This document shows, piece by piece, positions 32,943-43,137 of a DNA stretch of 64,000 nucleotides. The first letter of the stretch is position 1. Every line of letters starts with the position of its first letter. Origin of the DNA: Podospora pseudoanserina (lineage: Eukaryota; Ascomycota; Sordariomycetes; Sordariales; Podosporaceae); the NCBI RefSeq assembly GCF_035222485.1, contig NC_085924.1, forward strand, positions 1,984,001 to 2,048,000. Reading direction: 5' to 3'. The notes under the pieces are model-generated. The model did not search any database and was not told the DNA's origin. It saw only the letters and a list, made by a program, of their open reading frames with translations. The position numbers and the translations under genes are program-made.

Positions 32943-33849
32943 GGTGATTATGTGCGGCTGGCGGTTTGTGATGATGATGTACTTGGTTCAAAGCCAATTC
33001 AGGGGTTCATGAGAAAGATAGAGCTCGGGCAGTAAAGACGTCCAGGGTTGCCGCCAGACAAGGCATCTATGACACCAGAGGTGACTTCATATATATTTTA
33101 CGTGCATGTACCGACCAAATTACCGTATCTCATCTTCGCGAGCCTGCTGATGTCTTTTCCCAATGCTCCAGCAACGGTCAGGAGGAGTGCGGGCTCTTCC
33201 TGTCTCCGTGCTGAGACCACCGGTACACAACACACTCGAAAGCACTTTGCCGTTGGTTCACAGAAATACAAACTGTAATACTGGCTAATGATTCTCCCCT
33301 AGATGTGAGGTCGTCAGCATGAGGAGTGTAAACTCGATCCAAGCCAACGATGGAGGATCCACAGCTGACGGGTAAACACTTATCCAACAATTACCCCCGC
33401 GGAACCCTTGTGGCCACCACTTCGGCTCAGACAGCGGGAGACCAGTGCGGAATTCATTCCACTGTTTATCACCGAGGAGCGTTATCCAGATCTCTGGAAA
33501 GCAGATCAACTCGCGGGGTAATATATCGGGGTATTGGGCTGCATACATACACAGGCAAGAAATGGAGAATAGGTAGTGTAGGCCCCGTCTTAAAATCCGG
33601 GGAAGCTACAGGGGTCTTCCACTTTGGAACCCCTTGACCGATCAGAAAGTACGTCACAGCATGGGGGACTGTGGACATTCTTCTCGGCTTGGTGCGGTTC
33701 ATGTTTGATGGGGCGGAATCTGTACAGGAGGGCCCAGTTGCTGCTCTGAAGTGTTTTGCGCCGTTGTGACTGTAAGATTCTCCTCGACTTGTTTCTGTTT
33801 TGCATTCTCTGGACCTCGCTTCAGAAAAAAACAAGACAGACAATTCAAC
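32943..33849. promoter_or_regulatory. Divergent promoter of qa-2 and qa-x
   Basis: 907 bp, no gene. It contains a full-consensus QA-1F site near its centre. In Neurospora the corresponding region is the classical site of activator binding and of qa-2 promoter mutants. Confidence 0.65.
33370..33385. promoter_or_regulatory. Candidate QA-1F binding site (qa-2/qa-x promoter)
   Basis: GGGTAAACACTTATCC agrees with the published Neurospora consensus GGRTAARYRYTTATCC at all 16 positions. It lies 428 bp from the qa-2 ATG and 465 bp from the qa-x ATG. Confidence 0.82.
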
Positions 33850-35083
33850 ATGACGCCGGTAATGCTCACCGAGCAGGAGCTCGATGAGATTTACACCTTT
33901 GCTGTCCAGCTTGGCAAAGATGCAGGCAAAATGCTTCTCGAGGCTGCCCAGCTGAGATTTACTGGCACTCAAACAGCCGATTTGGAGGTTGAGGAGAAGG
34001 ATAGTTCGGTCGATATCGTAACCAAGACAGACGAAGGTGTGTGTGTTTTGGTGAGCTAGGCAGTCCATGAGCACAGAACTGACCTCATCAGATGTTGAAG
34101 CCTTCATCAAATCCTCAATTGAGGCGAAATACCCCCACCACAAGTATGTTCACAGAGCCATTCCGTTTGCCTGAGGCGTCTAACGTTCTGCTGGCAGGTT
34201 TATCGGCGAAGAGACATACTCCAAAGGCGCGTCCCGCTCCTACCTGGTCTCCGAAACCACACCCAGCTGGTGTGTCGACCCACTAGATGGAACGGTCAAC
34301 TATACGCACCTCTTCCCCATGTTTTGCGTCTCTATCGGCTTCATCGTCGCCGGTAGGCCCACCATTGGCGTAGTCTATGCGCCATTCCTTAACCAGCTTT
34401 TTACCTCTTGCCGGGGCAGAGGTGCTTGGCTTAACGAAACCCAGCGGCTTCCCCTGATTAGGAACCCAATACCACCCATGCCAGCGGACGCTCCAAGTGG
34501 CTGTGTTTTCTCGTGCGAATGGGGCAAAGACAGAAAAGACAGACCCGACGGCAACCTCTACAGAAAGGTGGAAAGTTTTGTGAACATGGCAGCGGAAGTG
34601 GGAGGAAGAGGAGGAAAGGGTGGCATGGTGCACGGCATCAGGAGTCTAGGGAGCGCAACCATGGACCTCGCCTACACGGCCATGGGGGCGTTCGATATCT
34701 GGTGGGAGGGCGGATGCTGGGAGTGGTAAGTTTCTGTTCCAAGACTTGTGTGGTTGAACCTGGGCGCTGACAGCATGGACAAGGGATGTGGCGGCCGGTG
34801 TTGCTATCCTCCAGGAAGCTGGTGGACTAGTCACGAGCGCCAACCCACCCAAGGATATAGAGACGGCAGAAATACAGGAAGTGAAGCTGGGAAGCAGACT
34901 GTATCTTGCTATACGGTATGGAATCACACCTGAACTTTTGTCCTTTGGCATCCCGACAAGCTAACACAACACAGGCCAGCAGGGCCAAGCAAGACCGAGA
35001 CGGGGAGGGAGGGGCAGGAACGGACTGTTCGAGAAGTATGGCGACGTGTGAAAGCATTGGAGTATGCAAGGCCGGGAGCCTGA
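33850..35083 (+). CDS. qa-x: QA-X, inositol monophosphatase-like protein (QutG type)
   Basis: Quinate-inducible member of the Li+-sensitive inositol monophosphatase superfamily; its role in quinate use is not settled. Five exons, 33850-34036, 34092-34143, 34198-34725, 34784-34915 and 34975-35083, encode 335 residues, near the N. crassa length. Metal and phosphate motifs are intact: VDIVTKTDEDVEAF, FIGEETYSKG, WCVDPLDGTVNYTHLFP (the DPxDGT signature) and WWEGGCWEWDVAAGVAIL (the WDxAAG motif with the third metal ligand). The introns are 54, 54, 58 and 59 nt. The acceptor of intron 3 is a less usual AAG (CTGACAGCATGGACAAG), required to keep WEWDVAAG in phase. Divergent from qa-2 with a shared QA-1F site. 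This is the distal end of the cluster. Confidence 0.92.
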
Positions 35084-35537
35084 ACCTGGCAGTAGATATC
35101 ATAAACACGAAACTATAATTATTGCCACAAATAGAGATGGGCTGAGTGGTAACTATCTCTGATGCTGAGGTGTACCAACAACCTCGACCAGGTTTGGTCC
35201 CAGACCTGGTTCTTATCCTACGTGGGAGTCGAACATGTGGAGGGAATGAAGAAACTACGCTATGAAGCCCACGCCCACCTTTTCATATCGGTTTCATTGA
35301 AAATATTTGGTGCCAGAACACCACGGATTGCAACCCAGGCCGCCCTTCGGCTTACTGACCATTGGCGGACCACTCAAATCCAAGTTCGAGACAAAAGAGC
35401 TCGAGGGAGTGCACCCTGTCCAAAAATTAACGGCAGCTGCTGTAACAATGTGTCAGTCTCTGGCGCAGCTCTGGTAGTAAAATGGTCAGTCCTTGTTGGT
35501 TTCCCTGATCATACAAACTACCTGAAGTAGTTGTCCA
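35084..35537. other. Convergent intergenic region qa-x / jip5
   Basis: No gene or repeat recognised. Confidence 0.45.
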
Positions 35538-36862
35538 TCAGTCTAAGCCCGGGAAAGCCACACTCCTCGCCTGGTTACCCTTCCCCTTTTTCTGCTTCTT
35601 GTTGGATGATTTTTGCGGGCGTTCGTCGTCACTGTCATCGTCAGAGTCAGAATCGCTCCGGGCCGGTCTCTTGAAGCCAGTGGCTTCCGCCTCCTCCTCT
35701 TCCTCTTCGTCAAGGTCGTCGTCTCCAGATTCAGCCCAAACCTTGACCGTTCTGCCGCCGCCACTAATAAGCCTGTTCTGGTAGTCAAAGGTCAAGGCAG
35801 AGACCCCCTCGACCTCATCGTGTTTGAGCACAAACTGCACCTCGCGTCTCTTGAGGTCGACAATGCTCAGGCTACCATCACCAACACCAACGATGACCTT
35901 TTTGCCCCAGCCAAGCTCGTCGGGAACGCGAACAATGGCATCCAGACTCTCGCCGTCCTTTTTAGTCCGGCCACCAGCAACGTTGATACGCTCCTGCTGA
36001 TCATCCCAGGCGCCGCGATCCCACAGCGTCAAGATTCCATTACCGGTGCCAACTGCCACCACAGCATTGCTACGCATCTTTTTAGGCCCAAGACCGGTCG
36101 GGATGATGGTGGAGCAGAGCAGTTCGTCTTCTTGGTCTTCTGAAGTCGCGACAATTCCGTGCCTAAGGTCGGTGACGGCGAGTGTGGTGCCTCCGGTGGA
36201 GACCCACTGTTTGGGAAACCCAGAGGTGCTCTCAGCCGAGGCAGGCAAAGGAGTAATGCTGGAGATGTAATCGGCGTGCGGCACATGCTTTCGCACTGGC
36301 TTAGGATTCAGGCTACCGTTTTCGCGCAAGTCGAAGATGTAGAGGCCGCCAGAGTCAGTACCGAGAAGGAGGGTCTGAGGCGACAGGACATGGAGGATGG
36401 CAGGGCAATCGGTCGTGCTTGTCGCGCTGTTGCGGGGAGGGAGGCCAATCTTGGAGATGACATTGCCGGTCTCGGGGGAGAAGTGCTTGACCACGGAGTC
36501 GGTGCCGGCAGAGTACATGGCTGGTCGCAACGAAGCAAACAGTCAGTCTTGAACCAAAAACACAGAGGCAAAGTTCGACTGGCTGAAGTAAGAGGAAACT
36601 GACCTGAGCCATCATGGCTGTATGCGAGATGCCGGCAGCTGCCCTTGTGGCGGCGGGTGCTCCAGATACTCTTAATCATACCGCGTCCGCTGCTGGTGCT
36701 GCTCCGGCGGCCGCTTTCATCCTCCTCGTCGTCATCGTTCGGCAGGCGAAAGGTCTCAACTTTGCCGCTGGCCAGGCCGACTGTGAGCAGCGGCTCGGAC
36801 GGGTGCAAGACCTGAGTAAACAGATCCGCTGAGAGCGGAAGAGTGCAGAGGTTTTCCAACAT
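35538..36862 (-). CDS. jip5: WD repeat protein JIP5 (WDR55 family)
   Basis: Nucleolar beta-propeller protein of the JIP5/WDR55 family, linked to large-subunit ribosome assembly. Exons 36604-36862 and 35538-36520 (83-nt intron) encode 413 residues. WD40-type repeats are recognisable: [73 protein letters not shown] and [14 protein letters not shown]. The C-terminus is an acidic stretch ([16 protein letters not shown]), then Ser/Asp repeats and a basic nuclear-localisation-like tail ([20 protein letters not shown]), typical of the family. Splicing in phase 1 joins SHDGS to AMYSAGTDS, as in homologues. Divergent from the GH18 gene, sharing a 440-bp promoter. Confidence 0.92.
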
Positions 36863-37302
36863 GGTATGGGAGATAGTGTGCTAAGGTGTGATCTTCACAG
36901 TCGCAAAAACAATGCGGAACTCGGATGCCATCGCGACCTTTTTGAAGCAGCCAATCGCGAAAAATTTAGAGCTCCAAGGGTGGCTTTAGTAAACGCTGGC
37001 TTGGCATTCTGTGTGGAGTCTGGGGTTCAGTGGGGGTCCAAAGCAAGCACAGACCAGTTTGCGACATGAGGAGGGGGGCTGTTGATTTCGTCACCGCTGT
37101 CCTGGACCAAGTTTCCCTCTTTGCCTTTCCGCCTCTCATCCAACGACCAGTAGCTGCTGTCCCACGCGGCACATGAAGCATATATGGGAAAGATAACCTA
37201 CCTCTAGCTAGCAATGTAGTATCTTCCCCAATACAACACCTGCCTCGTTCCTCTCAATACCACCTTCCATCCCAGTCGCCAACTCCAGTTCCAGAACTGA
37301 GA
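36863..37302. promoter_or_regulatory. Divergent promoter of jip5 and the GH18 gene
   Basis: 440 bp between the two start codons; nothing specific identified. Confidence 0.45.
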
Positions 37303-38606
37303 ATGAACGTGGGCAAAATGAAAACCAGCTGGTACATTTTCTTGTGTTGCCTATCTTTCGCAATGGCGCTGAATCTGACAGCCAAGCGGCCTTTGAGATG
37401 CATCATGTACTACACCGGGTATGTCCCCAATTGACAACCTAGACTCTATCAACCAACTAACCGTTTGATCAGTCAACATCCGGTCACGCCTCCAATCGAT
37501 CAATTAAAGCACGTTACCCATGTTGCTGTTGCCTTCATGAGTCCCGGGGTCTTCAACGAGCCGGACCGGATTGATTGGCCCTTGTGGACCACAGTGGAAG
37601 ATGTCAGGAAGAAATTCCCCAAGGAGGCAAAGGTGCTGATCGCAATTGGCGGTTGGGGCGATACCATCGGGTTTTCAGTGGCCGCTCTCTCAGACGAGAC
37701 ACGGAAAACATTTGCTGAGAATGTGGCAAGCATGGTGAGGGTGACTGGGGCTGATGGTGTCGATATCGATTGGGAATATCCAGGGTAAGCCTTAGTCCCA
37801 TCATTACACAGTTGGACTCAAGTTCTTCTGACGCTGCAGTCAATATCTACAGAGGCAACGGTGAAGATTACAAACAGGTTCCCAACACATCGAAATCCTG
37901 GGAAATTCAGGCTTATCCCCTTCTCCTTGCCGAATTGCGAGCAGCCTTGGGACCAAACGTCATCATCTCGGCAGCTGTACCGGGTCTCAAACGCGACATG
38001 CTTGCTTTCACCAGAGAAACCGTCCCTAGAATCACGAGGCACCTTGACTTCCTCAATGTCATGACTTATGATCTGATGAACCGTCGTGACACCGTGACGA
38101 AGCACCACACCGGCATAGACCTCAGTCTCGAGGCTCTCGACGCCTACATCGCAGCCGGAGCCGCACCCCAGGAGCTCAACCTGGGCTTTGCGTTTTACGT
38201 GAAGTATTTCCGCACCCTACACGAAAAGTGTCTGGATGATCCGATTGGGTGTCCTACCGTCCTTCTTGAGGATCCGTCAACCGGCGCGGATCTTGGACAG
38301 GCGGGGGCATTTTCATGGCACGATGCTGTGCCTGAGGATGTGGCAAATTCCTTTACAAGGGCGATCGGTAAGGGGAGGTATGATGAGAAACAGGGAGGGT
38401 ATTACTACTGGGATGAAGAGGAGGATATTTGGTGGACCTTCGACACGGCCGAGGCCATCAAGAGGAAGCTTCCAGTTCTCGTGGACAAGAAGAGACTCGG
38501 AGGAGTGTTTGCTTGGGGCCTAGGAGAGGATGCGCCTGTTTACGAGCGCTTGGCGGCCGTCAATGAGGAGTTGGATAAACGGTTGGAAATCAAGGATGAG
38601 CTTTAA
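37303..38606 (+). CDS. Secreted GH18 chitinase-like glycoside hydrolase
   Basis: Exons 37303-37418, 37473-37784 and 37853-38606 encode 393 residues. The start MNVGKMKTSWYIFLCCLSF is a signal peptide; the second ATG at 37318 would also serve. GH18 landmarks appear in order: the first barrel strand RCIMYYTGQHP, the SxGG-equivalent KVLIAIGGWGD, the catalytic DxxDxDxE motif as GVDIDWEYPGGNGEDYKQ with all acidic residues present, then LDFLNVMTYDLMNRRDT and LNLGFAFYVKYF. The C-terminus contains YYYWDEEEDIWWTFDTAEAI and LGGVFAWGLGED. No chitin-binding module or transmembrane anchor is seen. Chitin or chitooligosaccharide hydrolysis, for wall remodelling or nutrition, is inferred from the intact motif. 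Both introns (54 and 68 nt) have good branch sites and fall in phase 2. Confidence 0.92.
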
Positions 38607-38813
38607 GTTCGGTATCCCAAAGATACGAGAATGTTGGACGCTGATTGTCATTCTGGCTGATGAGACTATTTTAAAACCCAATTGCTCAAGAGAAGCGCAT
38701 TATGTCGCGCCGGATGACAAGTACGTTGATCTATTCAGAGCTGTCTTGACAATGCAGTTTCATCATCGCTAAGATTAGCGATGACTCCCACCCGGTTTGC
38801 CAGACCCTATTCC

Positions 38814-39681
38814 TCACCTCATCAGGAACAAGTCGAGGCAGATGTACAACGCAGCCAAGAGCAGTGGCAGAGCAACTATCCACAGCACAACCACGCTAAC
38901 CCTCTCTTCCCTGTGAACCTGCCTTCCGCTAAACGCTCGGCTTCCATTCACAGAGGCTCCATCCACAACATGTTGCGACTCTTCATCTCCCTGGTACTCG
39001 TGATCTTCGACATCAGTACTCGGGTCGGAACCACGGCGTGCGCCGAAAGTGTGATCATTCACATGTTCATTCTGGTGAAGTGGCAACGGGGGCTCCACAT
39101 GATCTTCGTTGTTGTTATCTCTGGGCCAGTTTGGCACGGGTGGAATAACAGGCATCAAACTGCCTCGAACGACAGTATCCTGCCGTTTATTTTTCAAATT
39201 AGCAGAGATCAAGCAAGGAGAGGGAAAATCAAAACGTACGGCCAAGAAGGGGTCCTCTGAGAGGATGTCAACAGAGCGAACTATCCCGCTATGGTCGGAT
39301 TCATGGTCGGAAGAAGAGGTGGATAAAGCAATGGAAGTAGAGCGGGAGGCAGATCCGGAAGGTGACCACATCTTTTTTGGCAGCTTCTGGTTGCGAGGTC
39401 GCGGTTCACCTGTTCTTGTATGGGTGATGTATTGAATGTTTGTAGTTTGGGTGAGATAATGGTAATGAATGATTTCAAAAGAACCGAGATGCTCTGTTGC
39501 ACATACCGGCAACGCAAAAAGCAACAGTCATAAAGAGTACATGAATTACAATAAACAAAGCATGTTGTGTTTGGAAAGACAACAGGTCTCTGACAAAAGA
39601 AGCACCTGCACACCCACATAAACCCAACACCGCACTTGTAAAAATTGTAAGCAAGAATGAGAACACGGACATTATCATCAT
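38814..39681 (-). CDS. Orphan three-TM protein, unrecognised
   Basis: Family not recognised. A spliced model stays in phase: exons 39507-39681, 39240-39409 and 38814-39179, with introns of 97 nt (GTATGT..ACAG) and 60 nt (GTACGT..GGCAG, GCTAATT branch). The second intron has no stop and is a multiple of three, so it could also be translated. The product is 236 residues. Two N-terminal hydrophobic segments (about residues 4-26 and 38-56) carry several cysteines (LCGCAG). A long hydrophilic Ser/Asp/Glu-rich middle follows, then a C-terminal hydrophobic segment (VVVLWIVALPLLLAALYICL). It may be a small fungal membrane protein facing a wall or lumen. ATG 39681 is chosen; an adjacent in-frame ATG at 39678 is equivalent. 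Support is the coherent splicing and topology. Confidence 0.5.
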
Positions 39682-39920
39682 TTATAGTCATTCAACAATA
39701 ATAAGGCCACGAGACACTGGAAAGATGAGTATGGGAAATACCGGGCTGGCAACAGTATGACGAACACATGAGCCCGGAAGTGAATGATTGATTCCGCTGT
39801 GCAATGTCCTACTTGAACTATCTTTCTTGGAGCAAAGCCAATAAAAATGTCATCTTCTCTGCCCTCTGTCCCTTCATCAACCTTACTATAATCAAGCACC
39901 ATCCCGCCCTGGTATGAAAC

Positions 39921-41160
39921 TCAGGATTTGTTGGTCGGGGGATCTAGGGTCTGGATAATCCATTTGATTAGCCAGTTTGCAATGCCCAAGCTGTTGTGTT
40001 CCAGCATGAGCAGATGACCATTGCCATAGAGCCCAAAGTCTTCAGGGAGCTTGAGGTGTGAGACAGGCACGCCAGCCTGACGAAGAAAAGCAACGGTGGC
40101 ATAGTCATATTCAGTATGGAAACTTGAGCCAGCTGTGACCACGCATTGCGGAATATCTTTGAGGTTTGATAACTTGCGAACTGGGCCGTTTGCTTCGTCC
40201 TGGAGGTAGCACTCAGTTCTCGTGAGTGGGTCCACCGACCTGACAAATGGTATCGGCTGGAATCTTTCATGTTTGGGAACTTCATCGATATATGCAGCGT
40301 CCTGAAGAAGCTCTTCAAAGCTACTGGGGAATAGAGGCGGAGGGACAAAGCCCATAGGGATGTCGGATAGCCCGTATGGTCGAATGCATGGGAAGGGGAG
40401 GCTCTGGGGATCCGGAAAACGCGGCTTGAATATTTGCTTTCCACCATCGTTAACCCATCCATTGGTGAATGGTGGACCGGTTGGCTCGATAGCAACTATG
40501 GCAGCAACCAGATGAGGTGTCTGATCAGCTGCTAGCCATGAGATTGTTGCACCGCTCCCATGACCAACTAGGATTGCCGGGCTTGGAAATTTCTCCAAGA
40601 AACGCATCAGGGACCGGACGCCACTCTATTGCTGCTCCTGTGGGTCAAGATACTCCGGTACCATACGCGTGTAGGTCCTTTCAAATATCGGGTCTCCTGG
40701 TTCGCCAGTCTGTGAGCATATTGTTGGTCAGCTTTGATGGACCGGTATTGAGCTCCCTGGGACCTGAGAAGATACATACCCCGTCCCACATACAGTGGGA
40801 CTGTACAGACGGCCAATATACTTCGTGTGATTGGCTTCGGGGAGCCGTGTAGTATCTCTGAAGCTCGTCTTTAGACAGGGTTTTAATAACGCATCCAAAA
40901 GATTCATAACTAGCTAGTTGCTCTGGGTGGCCGCAGCCATGGAAAGGGCGATAGAGTACAAAAGTGAAAAACCCGGCCGCGCAGAAATGGAAGGCCCATC
41001 CAGGCTCGCCATCAGCTTTCCACCCCCAAATGTCTCCAGTTTGGTGATCGCCGTGCACGAATACAACTGGATTGTAGTATTTGACTGCTTGCGGGGGGAA
41101 TATCACAGCCCCAATCGTTCCCGCGCGTGTGGAATCGGCTTCCAAGGTCGATACTCCCAT
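39921..41160 (-). pseudogene. Decaying alpha/beta-hydrolase gene (in-frame stop, nucleophile lost)
   Basis: Exon 1 is 40780-41160 (127 codons). A 70-nt intron follows (GTATGT..CACAG with GCTGACC branch), then exon 2 at 39921-40709. The product would be a fungal alpha/beta-hydrolase of the type with VVFVHGDHQTGDIWGW near the N-terminus, where the family has a GG.QTG..W motif. The conserved IVAIEPTGPPF follows the nucleophile region. Two signs of decay: a TAG at 40626-40628, 28 codons into exon 2, interrupts an otherwise continuous frame; and the nucleophile elbow reads VGHGSGA where family members have GHSQGG-like sequence. The last part, with LLMLEHNSLGIANWLIKWI, still looks family-like. Translation downstream of the stop from the Met at 40607 is possible but would lack the barrel start. 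A transposon lies 120 bp upstream of the ATG. Confidence 0.72.
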
Positions 41161-41280
41161 TGTAAAGTATCAGTGATTGCTACTCAAAGAAGCGAGATAT
41201 GAAGATGCGAGATGATGTGTCAACGTTTGACGAATGAGAATAAAAGTTACTTAACAGCTTAGCCACGACTAAGCTCTCTA

Positions 41281-41323
41281 ACGTATATTATAAGCGAGTG
41301 ACCCATATAAGCGAGTGACCCAC
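41281..41323 (+). repeat. Left terminal inverted repeat of the pogo/Fot1 element
   Basis: 43 bp, identical to the reverse complement of 43095-43137. It contains two tandem copies of TATAAGCGAGTGACCCA (41290-41306 and 41307-41323 region), a likely double transposase-binding site. Confidence 0.95.
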
Positions 41324-41378
41324 TTCCTTCGTGACATGACACCTTCGCACTCAACAACAATTTCCTCAACCATCCAAG

Positions 41379-43054
41379 ATGCCTTCTAATTCAAATGAAG
41401 CCCACATAATCTTAGCCCTCCAAGCGCTTCAAAACGACAAGAATCTAAGCGAACGAGCCGCAGCTAAGATCTATGGAGTCGATCGTAAGACTCTAGGGCG
41501 TCGGCGCGCTGGCCGGCCTGCACGACGCGATACTACGCCCAAATCGAAAAAGCTCACTCAATCTGAAGAGGATGCTATTGTTCAATACGTTATTGAGCTA
41601 TGTGCGCGAGCTTTTCCACCAAGATTACGTGGTGTGGAAGATATGGCCAACCAACTGCTACGCGTACGCGACGCGCACCCTGTTGGCAAGCTCTGGGCAC
41701 ACAACTTCGTCAAACGCCAGCCACAGCTCCGTACGCGTTTTACGCGTAGATACGACTACCAGAGGGCCAAGTGCGAGGATCCAAAGGTCATTGCCGAGTG
41801 GTTTACGCTCGTACGGAACACTAAGGCCAAGTACGGTATTATAAATGACGATATTTATAACTTCGACGAGACTGGGTTCATGATGGGCATTATCTTCGCG
41901 GGTATGGTAGTTACAACCTCGGACGGCCTTAGCAAGGCAAAACTAGCCCAGCCTGGTAACCGCGAATAGGTAACGGTAATCCAGGGAGTTAATGCCCTCG
42001 GCCGGGCTATCCCTCCCTTTATCATCTTAGCCGCGCAGTACCACCTCGCCAACTAGTATACCGAGTGTAATCTACCGTCTACCTAGCGCATCGCAACCAC
42101 CGATAATGGCTAGACTACCAATCCGGTAGGCCTAGATTGGATCAAGCACTTCGACTATCACACAGCGTCCTATACAAAGGGTAAATACCGGTTGCTAATC
42201 CTCGATAGCCACGAAAGCCACCACTCGACCGAATTCGAGCGCCACTGCTAGCAGAACAACATTATCACGCTCTGTATACCTCCACACTCCTCCCACCTCC
42301 TCCAGCCACTCGATATTAGCTGCTTTGGGCCGCTAAAACAGGCGTACGGTCGCCAGATCGAGGACTTGATGCGCATGCATATCAACCACATAAGCAAGCT
42401 CGAGTTCCTCTGTGCCTTCCGCGAGGCCTTCTTCGCCTCTATAACAGAGAAGAATATACAGGGTAGCTTTGCGGGTGCTGGCCTTATACCGTACGATCCA
42501 GAGAGGGTACTTTCTAAGCTAGATATAAAGCTTCATACGCCAACACCTCCAAACTCACGGCCCGGCACTGCACAACCTTAGGTCTCCCAGACACCACACA
42601 ACCCTCGAGAAGCCAATTCACAATCAACGCTTATCAAGACTCGCATTACTAACCATCAAAATAGCTCCCCAACTTCAATGCTAGCTGCGGTAGACTAGCT
42701 TACTAAGGGTACAACGGCTATAATGCACCAGGTGGCTCTCCTTCGTGCAGAGGTCTCTTCGCTCCGTAAGGCCAATGAGGCACTAAGTAAGCGCCGGAGA
42801 GCCAAAAACACGTGTGAGGCTTGGAGGGTCACTTACTGTACAAGAGGCACAGGATCTACTGGATCAGAAGGCCGTGGATGGGGAGGAATGCAAGAAACGC
42901 AGCCGGATAGTAGTAATGCAGGGGGCTCGTACGAAGGTTCGGTGCTGTGGTGTATGCGGTAAGCCTGGCCATAATGCGCGCACTTGCCAGGAGGCTGCAG
43001 AAGCATCTGATTCAGCTGTTTCTGATGTAATTATAGTTAATTCCTTGTGTTGAT
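41379..43054 (+). pseudogene. Transposase of the pogo/Fot1 element (seven TAG stops, one frameshift)
   Basis: The first 196 codons (41379-41969) are open. In-frame TAG codons follow at 41967, 42054, 42084, 42111, 42249, 42579 and 42696. At least five occupy places where relatives have tryptophan (for example GNRE-W-VTVIQG and TDNG-W-TTN) and one replaces a likely glutamine. TGG to TAG and CAG to TAG both arise from C-to-T change at CpA, the RIP context. No TAA or TGA occurs in frame. The zinc knuckle and C-terminus (42814-43054) lie in another frame. Confidence 0.88.
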
Positions 43055-43094
43055 GTGGTGCAATTGAGGATGGTTTGTCAGGGTGTGGTGGGAG

Positions 43095-43137
43095 GTGGGT
43101 CACTCGCTTATATGGGTCACTCGCTTATAATATACGT
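43095..43137 (-). repeat. Right terminal inverted repeat of the pogo/Fot1 element
   Basis: 43 bp, perfect inverted copy of 41281-41323, followed by the TA at 43138-43139. Confidence 0.95.

Larger units (their letters stand above)
41281..43137 (+). mobile_element. pogo/Fot1-type (Tc1-mariner) DNA transposon, inactivated
   Basis: 1857 bp, bounded by perfect 43-bp terminal inverted repeats and flanked by TA on both sides (41279-41280, 43138-43139), the target duplication of this superfamily. The single transposase reading frame starts at 41379. Its parts are a psq-type helix-turn-helix (ALQALQNDKNLSERAAAKIYGV), a CENP-B-like DNA-binding domain (LTQSEEDAIVQYVIEL), a DDE catalytic domain (DDIYNFDETGFMMGI, LDSHESHHSTEFE, LCIPPHSSHLLQPLDISCFG) and a C-terminal CCHC zinc knuckle (CGVCGKPGHNARTC). 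Seven TAG codons interrupt the frame, and a frameshift near 42805 separates the knuckle. Length, repeats and domain order match Fot1-like elements of fungi. Intact ends suggest it could still be moved by an active relative, if one exists. Confidence 0.93.
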
